From positions 2,230,001-2,294,000 of the forward strand of contig NC_019682.1 in NCBI RefSeq assembly GCF_000316575.1: a DNA stretch of 64,000 bases, read 5' to 3'. A model generated the notes under the pieces. The model had not been told where the DNA came from and made no database searches. It saw only the letters and a program-made list of their open reading frames with translations. Shown here in pieces: positions 8,172-17,084 of this stretch (the first letter of the stretch is position 1; each line of letters starts with the position of its first letter). The DNA is from Calothrix sp. PCC 7507. GTDB lineage: Bacteria; Cyanobacteriota; Cyanobacteriia; Cyanobacteriales; Nostocaceae. Made by a program: the position numbers and the translations under genes.

Positions 8172-8909
8172 CTAACTTTCATAATCCATTAGAACCTGTA
8201 TCCAGTTGGGCGGACGGGGGATGGGATTACCTAGGCGATCCAACAATAGCCATGCTGCTAGGTGGACTACAAATAGGTAAATAAAATTATTGAGCAAAAT
8301 TACAGCGATCGCGCCGATTTGAATAAAAAATACACTAGGATTCGCCAATACTTGTAACTTCAGAAAAATCCACTCTGTAATTTCTGTCACTTGGTTAATT
8401 ACATAAACCCATAAGTCTTCGCCCGACAACACAGACAATAACCAGATGCGGAAAAAGATGCCCAAAGTCGCCAACAGCGTACCTAATGTAATGGAAACAA
8501 TCCAGGGTACACGACGATTCCATGTTGCACCCAACAGGACACCCATAAAAGCATAGGGCATGACAAATAGCAAACTACGAATCGGCCCCATCAGCACCGC
8601 TAGCAGCAAACCACAGGTGAGTGCAGCCATCCAGGCGGCTCGCTTGCCCCAGCGGAGGTAAACTAAAGCGATCGGTATGGGAAAAAATATCCGTAAAACT
8701 GGCCCCAAGGGAAAATAAAAATTGACAAACCAAATCAGACTAGCAGCACTGGACAAAAACGCCGTTTCTACCATCCTCAAGGGTGCATCAACTTTCAATT
8801 GAGGCTGTTCTAACTTGTCTTGTTGATCTAACCATTGATTTTGCGCGGGTTGCGATTCAGGGGATGAGCCTGACTCCGGCTCATCTGGCAGGGAATCTAA
8901 AATGCTCAT
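8172..8909 (-). CDS. DUF2232 family membrane protein
   Basis: 245 aa. A hydrophilic, Ser/Pro/Gln-rich N-terminus (about residues 1-45) precedes six or so hydrophobic segments: AFLSSAASLIWFVNFYFPLG, PIPIALVYLRWG, MAALTCGLLLAVLMGP, LLFVMPYAFMGVLLGA, IVSITLGTLLATLGIFF and a final pair ending VVHLAAWLLLDRLGNPIPRP. DUF2232 proteins have been compared with S-components of ECF transporters. Its position just upstream of cobT makes a cobalamin-related transport role a reasonable but untested idea. Start ATG at 8909. Confidence 0.8.
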   Translation of the reverse strand: MSILDSLPDEPESGSSPESQPAQNQWLDQQDKLEQPQLKVDAPLRMVETAFLSSAASLIWFVNFYFPLGPVLRIFFPIPIALVYLRWGKRAAWMAALTCGLLLAVLMGPIRSLLFVMPYAFMGVLLGATWNRRVPWIVSITLGTLLATLGIFFRIWLLSVLSGEDLWVYVINQVTEITEWIFLKLQVLANPSVFFIQIGAIAVILLNNFIYLFVVHLAAWLLLDRLGNPIPRPPNWIQVLMDYES

Positions 8910-8913
8910 GTTA

Positions 8914-8956
8914 CAGTTATCAGTTATCAGTTGCTTGTACTGAGCGAAGCCGAAGT
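8914..8956. repeat. TTATCAG repeat plus right copy of the 23-bp inverted repeat
   Basis: CAGTTATCAGTTATCAGTT at 8914-8932 is followed at 8934-8956 by CTTGTACTGAGCGAAGCCGA plus AGT, the inverted partner of 8126-8148. Confidence 0.7.
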
Positions 8957-9035
8957 GTCAGTTTCGTGGGATGTGTAAAGGTAGATTGAAACTCAAGCCA
9001 ATACACCCTGGCTAACCGTTCACTGTTTACTGGGT

Positions 9036-9734
9036 TTAAACTATTGTTCTTTCCAAGGCTGACAAATCAAGAATACAAATAATGTCTTGATCTCGTTTAA
9101 TCAAGCCTTTTTTTTCTAGCCTTGTCAAGACTCTTGTGACTGTTTCCCGCGCCAGTCCACTCAAACTGCTCAACTCCCGGTGAGGTAAATTGGGAATTTC
9201 AGTACCTGTAGTCCCTTTTTTACCCTGTCCTTCTGCCAAAAACAGCAATGTATCTGCTACCCGTGACTGACTATCAGATTCCCGCAATCGCAGTCGTCGA
9301 TTCACTTGTCGTAAGCGTCGAGCCATCAGTTGTGCCAATCGCATTCCTGCCAATGGTTCTATCTGAAGTAACTTGACAAAATCCTGGGATGGCATACTGC
9401 CAATTACTGTGGGCGTTAGGGTAATGACATCGGTGGAGCGAGGTACTTCATCTAGCGCTGCCATTTCACCAAATAATTCTCCTTTACCAAGAATATTCAG
9501 TGTTACTTCTTTGCCTTCTAAGTTGTATGTCCGAATTTTCACCCATCCATCCACAATAAAATATACAGAACCGCCCCAGTCATTTTCCAACAAAATTACT
9601 TGATTAGAGGGGTGAGTGCGGGTGACAAGATGAGTGAGAGCTGATTCCACCACAGCTTCTGGCAACCCTTGAAAAAAGGGAGCGGAGATCGTCCAAGGAT
9701 TAGTGGGTGCCTGCAAGCTATATCGGTCTTCCAT
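9036..9734 (-). CDS. Crp/Fnr family transcriptional regulator
   Basis: 232 aa. An N-terminal cyclic-nucleotide-binding beta-barrel (about residues 20-140) carries a phosphate-binding-cassette-like segment, GELFGEMAALDEVPRSTDV, in which the Glu and Arg expected for cAMP contact are present. A dimerisation helix (LAGMRLAQLMARRLRQVNRR) follows, then a C-terminal winged HTH whose recognition helix lies in HRELSSLSGLARETVTRVLT. There are no N-terminal Cys residues of the Fnr iron-sulphur type and it does not look like NtcA. cAMP sensing is plausible by homology to cyanobacterial Crp proteins; the regulon is unknown. Single gene, ATG at 9734. Confidence 0.87.
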   Translation of the reverse strand: MEDRYSLQAPTNPWTISAPFFQGLPEAVVESALTHLVTRTHPSNQVILLENDWGGSVYFIVDGWVKIRTYNLEGKEVTLNILGKGELFGEMAALDEVPRSTDVITLTPTVIGSMPSQDFVKLLQIEPLAGMRLAQLMARRLRQVNRRLRLRESDSQSRVADTLLFLAEGQGKKGTTGTEIPNLPHRELSSLSGLARETVTRVLTRLEKKGLIKRDQDIICILDLSALERTIV

Positions 9735-10591
9735 TTACGACATCTTTATTAAAGTTGCTAAATACACAACAACCAAGAGCGTCATTTTAAGCCTAAGCTA
9801 TCAAAGCACAGCCCCTTTCAAATATAAAACTAAAATATGCTACACAAGGAAACGATAAAAGATTCTTTTCTCAAAAATCTTTACTTATGGGTTTAAACGG
9901 AGTAGCAATTTTGCATAAAACGGCTGATTGCCTTTTGGATGATTCTTTAGAGGCTAATCAGACTACAAACTTAAATCATTTAAGAATGTAGGTAAACAAC
10001 ATCAATGATACTCAAGACAGCTATTTTTTGCTAACGTAAGGTTTTTAGCTGTTTACAGCAATAGGCGACTAAGTACAAACTCATCAAAGGCGGCGGGAAA
10101 TCCAGTCCCACAAGAGGGGTGTCCGGGATAGCCCAGCTGTACGAGAGTTTTATGTGTATCGGCATTGAGGGGTCAAACCTACCATTCGCCAGCAGTATCC
10201 TTTTAGGGGTGGGATGAGCTTAACACTCAGGACTCAGCACTGAATCAACTCAAGCAAAGTTATTTTGCTGGGAAGTTGGATTTTTTGACTGTTTTATGCT
10301 ATTAATTCCGAGAAGCTGCCATGTTGGTTGTCTAGTGAAAGCTGACAACATCTAATGAGTCGTCGTACTGCCGGAATTTCTCAATATCTTTTAACTTCCT
10401 GGAATTCAACTTAGTTATCAAATTAATTTTCTCAAGCAGCTACTGATTGGCGATCGCCAAAATTTCCGACAATCATTAACATAAATTGAACTCAGAAATC
10501 AGAGGGGCTAAAGCCAGCGCTCACAACTTTAAATAATCGTAAATTAAATTTCACACCAGTTGACGTAAATTTCTAGTTAAGGTATTTTAAC
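9735..10591. other. Long divergent intergenic region with a GC-rich structured segment
   Basis: This 857-bp gap separates the Crp-like gene from the Hsp70-like gene; I find no coding sequence. The first 300 bp are AT-rich. Between about 10086 and 10215 there is an abrupt GC-rich stretch with several short self-complementary parts (GGGAAATCCAGTCCC; GGGGTGTCCGGGATAGCCC), which could be a structured RNA or an untranslated leader. A CTCAGGACTCAGCACT repeat follows at about 10225. It matches no RNA family I know. Confidence 0.45.
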
Positions 10592-13500
10592 GTGAATTCC
10601 CGTGTAGATGAAATTCAAAGACTGATCGCAGATATTGACAAATTACTTGCCACTGCGAGTAAGCGCCAGCCTAAGCTTTTGTCTGTTCAGGCACAAGAGC
10701 CGCGCGAGATTTTAGAACGAACTCGTGACTTGCTGGCCAAGTTAGGAGAAAGTGATGTCTTGGACAGCAGTACCCGCAACAAGGTTTCTGGACAACAACC
10801 GTTGTCACCGTTGTTGGCAAAATTTGTTGAAGGTAACATTCAGTCTTCAACACAGTATCAGGAACCGGATGAGGAACAGAGTCCTACTGTTCTACCCCAA
10901 CAATTAAACAGTGAATTTACGGCATTGCTGCAGCCGTTGCGATCGGAATTAGCCGGGCTATTGCAAGAAAGGACAAATCTTGTGCAAGAAATTAGACTTT
11001 TAGAGCAAAGGCGATCGCAAAACTACTCCTTAAGTCAGCAGTTAGCAAATCAAGAGCAGGTAATTAACGAATTTCTCCAGGTGCTGATGAATCGCCTGGC
11101 ATCACATTTAGCACAAACCTCTACAAATTCCCCCAGTTCCACACCAATAAACCCCATAGCACCTTTTTTAGGAACCTCAAATCAAGCAGAGCGTTTAACA
11201 CAACTGACTAGAGAACTAGATCAACGTCTAGTGTCATTAGATGGGACTGTAAATGTTGTTTTTGAAGCCCTACAGCGGAATATTCAAAGTTATCACGAGT
11301 CTCTGTCACAAGCACTTTCCCGAATGCACAGCCAGGGAGTGCAAGGCGAACAGTTGATGGCGAGCTTTTTTCAAAATTTGACGCAGCATTTGCAGCAGCA
11401 ATCTCCTGGTTATCAGCCAAATTTACTTGTAGTCCATGAAACGCTACCTGTGGTGGAGGTATCAGCAGCCTTAACTGAACCATTGGAATTGACTCAGCCG
11501 GAAACTACTGATAAAGATCCAGATGTTACAGAGGATCTGGATGCAGTACTTTTGCAGTTTGCTCAAAATGCGTCTCCAGCTTCAGAAACTACGTCCGCCA
11601 TCCCCAGCGAATTACAGCCAGATCGTTTAGATGCAGTAGACCAACTGTACGCTAGCTTGTTTGGTAATAACGATGCAACTGACCCCAGTCCCACTGATGA
11701 GTTATCTGTGTTGGCTACGGCTTCCCCATCGGCGTTAAATATCCCCGAAACTCCCACTGAGCAACTACTACCATTAGAGGCGGTGGCGAAAGTCCCAGAT
11801 CCTTGGCTAGAATCACCAGATGCGGATGTTGCAGTGCCGCAAAACCCTAACTCACCAAAATTGGCTGATGTGGTTTTTCAACCCATAGACTCATCATCGC
11901 AGTTATGGGATGCATTGTTTGCTGATGAAGATTCTGAACCAGCCCCGTCTCTAAGCATATCTAGTTTGCCACCAACAGAAGTTGCGGCGACGGAGAGTTT
12001 ACCTACTCAGCTAGCGAGTGCGGATACAATTACATATCTGACAGACTTATTAGTTGATTTCGGTGAGCAGGAACAGTTGCTTCCTGTTTCATCTCCAGAG
12101 GCCGTAGTCACAACTCCAACAGTGACAACTGTTACGGAAAGATCAGAAGTCGTGGTTAGCGATGAGGAGCAAGAGCAGCCTTTAGATAACTACATTTTGG
12201 CTTCACCGCAAGAAAATTTGCTTTCTCCAGTGGCTAACGCAGCTAATACTATTCCTGATATTTCCCTGGATGATGTGCAGTTGCAGCAATTGGAACTGGA
12301 CTTGGCTAATTTAGATATTACCGCAGATTGGGATAGTTATAGCCAGCAGGAACTGTATGCAGAATCTCAACAGACGGCAGCTTTCTCGCGGTTAGATATC
12401 CCGCAACTTGTGCCTACTTCCATTCCTCAGCCAGAAGTTGAGTTAGATTTTAGCCCTACATCTGAAAAAAAAAAGGAAGTCACAATTCCCAATTCAGACA
12501 GCAAGCATCCAGAAATTTCTTTGCCCAATGTCCTTGACTCAATCTGGTATCTAGGAATTGATTTGGGAACAACAGGAATTTCCGCTGCATTGTTGAATCA
12601 CTCAACTGCTGTTGTTTATCCCATCCATTGGTCAGCAGAGAACCAAGCCGGAGCAACTTCTTTTCAGCAATCGCTGCGTTTACCAGCAGAGGTTTATTTA
12701 CCTGCAGTTCCTGTACCTCAGGGAGAGGGTGAAAGCACGGAAGCTAGTGAACAGAAGGTGTCTGATAGCCTAGTTGCCACTGATACAGTTCCTAAGTCGG
12801 CTCCGGAACTGACGAATAATCTTTACTCGGCACAATTGAAGCCATATTTACAAGTAGCTATTCCCTATAAAAATGCCCGACAAAAATGGGAACCTGTGCT
12901 GCAATTTAATGAGTTTTCTGCCGGGCCTTTGATTTGGGTGGTGCGATCGCTCTCGAAACTGCTGTCAACTCTCAAATCCGATCGCCACAGCACTACTCAA
13001 GGTTTAACCGCTACGGCTGTGGGTTTAGATGAAAAAACCTTCAGTAGTATTATTAGTAACATTGCTGGTGTGATTTGTACTTGTCCAGCTAGTTGGTCAG
13101 AACAATATCGCTTCAATGTGCGAGAAGCTTTACTGACTAGTAAAATAGTCCCACATCCACAACAAGTATTTTTTATTGAAGAAGCGATCGCTAGTCTACT
13201 GAGTGTACTCGATGGCGCTAACGGTGAAAACATTCAGGTCAGCGATATCCAGGGTCTGCATCCCATTAAAAGCAGCGAACAGCCTCTAGTCGGTAGCACC
13301 CTGGCGATTAATATCGGTGCAACTGCCACAGAAATGGCTCTAGTAGATTTGCCAGATACTCTAGTTCAATTGGCACATCAAGATTTCATGCTCCACAGTT
13401 TTGCCTATGCTGGTAAGGGGATTGAGCAAGATATTATCTGCCAGCTACTATTACCACCAAAATCTCGGCAATCACGGGCGGAAATTCAAGGTGATGACAA

Positions 13501-14452
13501 AACTATTACCAGTAATCCTTGGCATTGGCAGCCCAGTATTCCCGGTTTAGACCAAATGCAGTGGCAGAGTTTGGGGTTAGAAGAATTAGAACTACCCCGT
13601 GTCGGGGAACCTGATATCACGGTGCGAATTCGCCTCCAGCAACGTCTGGAAAGTTCGCTTTTGGGACAGGCGGTGCTGGATGCGGCTTTGGCTTTGAAGC
13701 TAATTTTGCAACATCATGACTCATTTACCCTAGATTTAGCCGATCAGCGATGGGTGCTGCAACGACGAGACTTAGAAACCCAGGTGTTAGTCCCGTTTGT
13801 GCGCCGCCTCAATCGAGAACTTAATAAGTTGTTGGTGGCTCGTGGGATTCCGACAGAAGCAATTAATCAAGCTATCTTGACTGGTGGCGTAGCTTCTATC
13901 AACACGGTGAACCGTTGGCTACGACAAAAACTCCCCAATGCCAAGATTTTGCAAGACTCATATCTGGGTGACAACGGCGCTCCTAATTGCAGTCGAGTGG
14001 CTTACGGGTTGGCTATGCTACCTTTGCATCCCCAAGTTTTAGATATCCCCAGACAACAATATACTGACTATTTCTTATTTACAGAATTGCTGCGGCTTTT
14101 ACCAGACCGCTCTTTATCTTTCAGTGAAGTTGTGCAGTTATTCGAGGGGCGCGGTATTAATACTCGGACTTGTCAGCAACGCCTGCTGGCTTTCTTGGAA
14201 GGTGAGTTACCTCCGGGTTTGATACCTAACAATCTAGATTCTACCTGGCTGACTCAGAGTTCCCATGAAAATCCAGATTATCAGGCGATCGCTGCTACAC
14301 CACTTTTTGAAAAACAAGGCAGCCTGAGTTATCGTCCTAATTCGCAACAACTTTTGTCCCTGCGTCACTATCTAGAGGCGATCAAAGCTAGTACTCAGCA
14401 GTCTCTTGAAGAACCATATCTGGTTAATTTCGCCTTAGAAGTTTCTCAATAA
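10592..14452 (+). CDS. Large protein with disordered N-terminal half and Hsp70/actin-like ATPase domain
   Basis: 1286 aa, GTG start. Residues 1-60 are a charged helix (DEIQRLIADIDKLLATASKR). About 100-180 is coiled-coil-like. About 280-645 is very acidic, Pro/Ser/Thr-rich and probably disordered, with recurring short motifs such as LDAVDQLYASLFG, LWDALFAD and LTDLLVDFG. From residue 653 an Hsp70/actin-type ATPase begins with the phosphate-1 motif YLGIDLGTTGISAALL. A second phosphate-binding strand is likely at LAINIGATATEMALVD, and the adenosine loop at LTGGVASINTVNRWL near 1095. No substrate-binding domain of canonical DnaK follows; the C-terminal 130 residues are unique. An A10 run (12465-12474) lies at the junction of the two halves. 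The role is unknown, possibly a scaffold or specialised chaperone. Confidence 0.75.
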   Translation: MNSRVDEIQRLIADIDKLLATASKRQPKLLSVQAQEPREILERTRDLLAKLGESDVLDSSTRNKVSGQQPLSPLLAKFVEGNIQSSTQYQEPDEEQSPTVLPQQLNSEFTALLQPLRSELAGLLQERTNLVQEIRLLEQRRSQNYSLSQQLANQEQVINEFLQVLMNRLASHLAQTSTNSPSSTPINPIAPFLGTSNQAERLTQLTRELDQRLVSLDGTVNVVFEALQRNIQSYHESLSQALSRMHSQGVQGEQLMASFFQNLTQHLQQQSPGYQPNLLVVHETLPVVEVSAALTEPLELTQPETTDKDPDVTEDLDAVLLQFAQNASPASETTSAIPSELQPDRLDAVDQLYASLFGNNDATDPSPTDELSVLATASPSALNIPETPTEQLLPLEAVAKVPDPWLESPDADVAVPQNPNSPKLADVVFQPIDSSSQLWDALFADEDSEPAPSLSISSLPPTEVAATESLPTQLASADTITYLTDLLVDFGEQEQLLPVSSPEAVVTTPTVTTVTERSEVVVSDEEQEQPLDNYILASPQENLLSPVANAANTIPDISLDDVQLQQLELDLANLDITADWDSYSQQELYAESQQTAAFSRLDIPQLVPTSIPQPEVELDFSPTSEKKKEVTIPNSDSKHPEISLPNVLDSIWYLGIDLGTTGISAALLNHSTAVVYPIHWSAENQAGATSFQQSLRLPAEVYLPAVPVPQGEGESTEASEQKVSDSLVATDTVPKSAPELTNNLYSAQLKPYLQVAIPYKNARQKWEPVLQFNEFSAGPLIWVVRSLSKLLSTLKSDRHSTTQGLTATAVGLDEKTFSSIISNIAGVICTCPASWSEQYRFNVREALLTSKIVPHPQQVFFIEEAIASLLSVLDGANGENIQVSDIQGLHPIKSSEQPLVGSTLAINIGATATEMALVDLPDTLVQLAHQDFMLHSFAYAGKGIEQDIICQLLLPPKSRQSRAEIQGDDKTITSNPWHWQPSIPGLDQMQWQSLGLEELELPRVGEPDITVRIRLQQRLESSLLGQAVLDAALALKLILQHHDSFTLDLADQRWVLQRRDLETQVLVPFVRRLNRELNKLLVARGIPTEAINQAILTGGVASINTVNRWLRQKLPNAKILQDSYLGDNGAPNCSRVAYGLAMLPLHPQVLDIPRQQYTDYFLFTELLRLLPDRSLSFSEVVQLFEGRGINTRTCQQRLLAFLEGELPPGLIPNNLDSTWLTQSSHENPDYQAIAATPLFEKQGSLSYRPNSQQLLSLRHYLEAIKASTQQSLEEPYLVNFALEVSQ

Positions 14453-14991
14453 CCCCAATTCATCAAAAAAGGGAACGGGGAATGGGGAACAGTGTTTTCT
14501 ATTCTTCAGTCCCTTTTGAATGAACGCAGCGCGGGAATGAGACAACCTCATAAACGTTATTATCAAGCTCTCATTTCCACAAGAGGATAGAGTTTTTCAT
14601 AAAATTGACCAAGGTATTGTCTAAGTAGAATTACTGTTTAATTCGCTCAATCAGAGCTTACCTCAACATTTTTATATATAAAATTTTACGGAAAATACGG
14701 AAAGTTTAAAATACCCCTGTCTAATTAAAAGATTCTGTAAAGTTCATCTTAGTAGATTTTCCTGAGTAACAAAATTGTCTATATTAATCTCACCTCATTG
14801 ACAAACTTCAGTATAAACAAACACAAAAAAGTTTAAATTAAAAACTCAGACTCGCATAGTTTAGGTCGAGGCGCAAAACCCACCATTTTCTAGGATTTGG
14901 TGTTATTTTATTGAACTCACAATCATCGTTAACTGAACTATATTGCAGCACAGGCGATCGGGCAAATAAATATTTAAGTACTATTGTATTT
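14453..14991. other. AT-rich intergenic region
   Basis: Nothing coding was recognised in these 539 bp. There are short direct repeats of GGGAACGGGGAATGGGGAAC type right after the Hsp70-like gene. The rest is AT-rich and likely carries the promoter of the sugar transferase. The in-frame extension of that gene to a TTG at 14911 is not convincing. Confidence 0.45.
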
Positions 14992-15693
14992 ATGACTACC
15001 TATAATACTGAGAGCAAGAGTTATGCCGTGGACAACTTAGCCCTACTAAACCAGCTTTATTCATTTCATGTTCCACGAAAGCCTTTACACCCCTCCGTCA
15101 CCAGTTCGACAAAACGATTGATTGATATTCTCGGTGCCATAGTTGGGCTAATAATCACGGCTTTGGTAGTTATTCCCGTAAGCATTGTTACTATAATTGA
15201 TAATCCGGGCCCAATATTTTATTCTCAAATTCGCTGTGGTCTGAAGGGAAAACCATTCCGCATCTGGAAGTTTCGTTCGATGGTTGTCAATGCTGACCAA
15301 CTTAAGCATCTGGTGAAAAACCAAGCTCAAGGCCACATTTTTAAATCTGTTGACGATCCACGCATTACCCGCGTGGGTAAGTTCTTGCGAAACACTAGCC
15401 TAGATGAATTCCCTCAATTTTGGAACGTCTTGTTGGGGGATATGAGTTTAGTTGGGACTCGCCCACCTACTCCTGATGAAGTCATGCACTACGAACCACA
15501 CCATTGGGAAAGATTACGCGTCAAGCCTGGTATGACTGGGGAATGGCAAGCTAACGGTCGCTCCAGCATCAAAGATTTTGAAACTATCGTGAGTATGGAT
15601 ATCAATTATCAACTTAAGTGGTCTGTAGCTTATGATCTGCTTTTGATTTTGAAAACTATCTGGGTGGTGTTCAAAAAGAGCGGCGCTTATTAA
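14992..15693 (+). CDS. Polyprenyl-phosphate sugar-phosphate transferase (monotopic PGT), number 1 of 4
   Basis: 233 aa from ATG 14992; an upstream TTG at 14911 would add 27 residues that do not resemble the family. This is the minimal catalytic form of the bacterial sugar transferase family (WbaP/WcaJ C-terminal domain). It moves a sugar-1-phosphate from a nucleotide sugar to undecaprenyl phosphate, the first step of exopolysaccharide synthesis. One re-entrant membrane helix (KRLIDILGAIVGLIITALVV) precedes KFRSMVVNADQL, the catalytic Asp-Glu dyad in TSLDEFPQFWNVL, VGTRPPTPDEV and the C-terminal WQANGRSSIKDFE. The ending KKSGAY is typical. It stands outside the main blocks, and its sequence is of the kind seen in heterocyst-envelope-type loci; that link is only a guess. 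Confidence 0.9.
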   Translation: MTTYNTESKSYAVDNLALLNQLYSFHVPRKPLHPSVTSSTKRLIDILGAIVGLIITALVVIPVSIVTIIDNPGPIFYSQIRCGLKGKPFRIWKFRSMVVNADQLKHLVKNQAQGHIFKSVDDPRITRVGKFLRNTSLDEFPQFWNVLLGDMSLVGTRPPTPDEVMHYEPHHWERLRVKPGMTGEWQANGRSSIKDFETIVSMDINYQLKWSVAYDLLLILKTIWVVFKKSGAY

Positions 15694-15720
15694 CAGTTAT
15701 CAGTTATCAGTTAACAGTTT
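15693..15720. repeat. TTATCAG/TTAACAG heptamer repeat
   Basis: Four tandem heptamers directly after the sugar transferase stop (ACAGTTATCAGTTATCAGTT and on). Confidence 0.75.
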
Positions 15721-15770
15721 CATAATATGGAACATAATGGGAAGCATAAAAACTTTGACTCTTGACCTTT

Positions 15771-16212
15771 GACTTAAGAGGGTGTTTGAAAAGTCTTTTT
15801 CTCGGTATCAAATATTTCTTCACCCCACCCTAACCCTCCCCTTATAAAGAGGAGGGAACCGGATTTTATTGTTTCCCCCCTTTATAAGGGCAGGGCTGTT
15901 TCATTCCCTAAAAGGCTCTGATTTACAAGCGTTTCAAGCAAAAAAGTCAGGTGACTAAAAAATCTGATTGGGCAAGAAAATCGCGTTAGCACTGAAATTT
16001 ACTCGTTGAGGTGGTAGCTTTTCGATGACCAAATCAAGCAAATTTCTGACTCATACTCTTGACAAAACATCTAAGTTATCGAATGAAACAGCCCTGCTTT
16101 ATAAGGGGAGGGAACCGGATTTTATTGTTTCCCCCCTTTATAAGGGGGGATTAAGGGGGGTAAGAATGTAATTAAAATCACAGCGAAATACTTTTCAAAC
16201 ATCCTCTAAGTC
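15771..16212. mobile_element. Composite MITE-like element with nested insertion
   Basis: Outer terminal inverted repeats of about 23 bp (15771-15794 and 16190-16212; core GGTGTTTGAAAAGT against its complement, one mismatch and one indel) bound a 442-bp element without an ORF. Inside, a 39-bp sequence beginning GAGGGAACCGGATTTTATTG occurs twice (15852-15890 and 16108-16146). Between the copies lies a second element bounded by perfect inverted repeats GCAGGGCTGTTTCATTC (15889-15905 and 16081-16097), flanked by the 11-bp direct repeat CTTTATAAGGG. This is best read as a small element inserted into, or recombined within, an older one. Confidence 0.7.
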
Positions 16213-16220
16213 ACAGTTTT

Positions 16221-17051
16221 TCACCCCTTTACGCCACTACTGGTTTCAGTTGGTACGATGTAGCGCTGTAAAAATATAAATAATATCAGCACTGGGGCAA
16301 TAGAAATTATAGAGCCAGCCGCTATTAACCGCCAGTCAAGGGAAAAAGTACCCGCTAGCTTGGCTACTCCTAGCGGAAGCGTGTATAAATTTTCATCTTG
16401 AATGACGATTAAAGGCCAAAGAAAATCACTCCAAGAGCCAATAAATACGAAAATAGCCAAAGTCACTAGTGCTGGGCGGATTGCTGGGATCATAATATGC
16501 CACCACAAGCCTAACTCCGAACTGCCATCCATGCGTGCCGCTTCTTCTATTTCTTTGGGAACGCCCATAAAAGCTTGCCGCAATAAAAAAATGCCAAAGG
16601 CAGAAGCTAAACTGGGAAAAATCATGCCCAAATAAGAGTTTCTCAATCCTAGTTGGACTGTCAAAATGTACAGGGGAATCATGACGATCTGGAAGGGGAT
16701 CATAATCGTAGAAACGATCGCAATAAAGATCCAGTCTCGCCCCGGAAATGACAGTCTCGCTAAGGGATAAGCGGCTAATGCACAAAAAAGTAGATTCAAG
16801 ACAACAGTTAGCACCGCCACCAATATACTGTTATGCAGGTATTGTCCAAAAGGTAAAGACTGCCACACACTAAAGAAATTATTGAGTGTGGGTTGATTTG
16901 GCCACAACTGCGGTGGCGACTGCAAAATATTTTCTGTTGGAGATTTCAAAGCTGTACTGATTAGCCATAGCAGCGGGAATAGCGTCACCAGGGCGATCGC
17001 TCCTAACAGTCCATATACAATTAGAGTCTGTAGTCTTTTGTTATTGGTCAT
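16221..17051 (-). CDS. Carbohydrate ABC transporter permease (MalG type)
   Basis: 276 aa with six membrane segments and the conserved cytoplasmic EAA loop EEAARMDGSSELGLWWHIMI (about 169-188), where the ATPase docks, followed by the P189 block. N-terminal LVTLFPLLWLISTALK and the C-terminal QRYIVPTETSSGVKG are typical of MalG-type permeases for sugars or glycosides. The partner permease, binding protein and ATPase are not in the window, so the substrate is unknown; an orphan arrangement is common for this family in cyanobacteria. It lies 27 bp downstream of the cyclo-ligase gene on the same strand, the gap being TTATCAG repeats. Confidence 0.9.
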   Translation of the reverse strand: MTNNKRLQTLIVYGLLGAIALVTLFPLLWLISTALKSPTENILQSPPQLWPNQPTLNNFFSVWQSLPFGQYLHNSILVAVLTVVLNLLFCALAAYPLARLSFPGRDWIFIAIVSTIMIPFQIVMIPLYILTVQLGLRNSYLGMIFPSLASAFGIFLLRQAFMGVPKEIEEAARMDGSSELGLWWHIMIPAIRPALVTLAIFVFIGSWSDFLWPLIVIQDENLYTLPLGVAKLAGTFSLDWRLIAAGSIISIAPVLILFIFLQRYIVPTETSSGVKG

Positions 17052-17055
17052 TGGT

Positions 17056-17084
17056 CATCAGTTATCAGTTATCAGTTATCAGTT
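17056..17084. repeat. TTATCAG heptamer repeat
   Basis: Four tandem TTATCAG units fill the gap between the permease and cyclo-ligase genes, up to the end of the latter. Confidence 0.8.

Noticed and set aside
10086-10215. Known riboswitch or 6S-like RNA
   Set aside because: I could not match cobalamin, guanidine, glutamine or other consensus elements, so it is kept only as an unexplained segment.
15771-16212. Degenerate insertion sequence with transposase
   Set aside because: No frame inside encodes a transposase fragment; the structure is non-autonomous.
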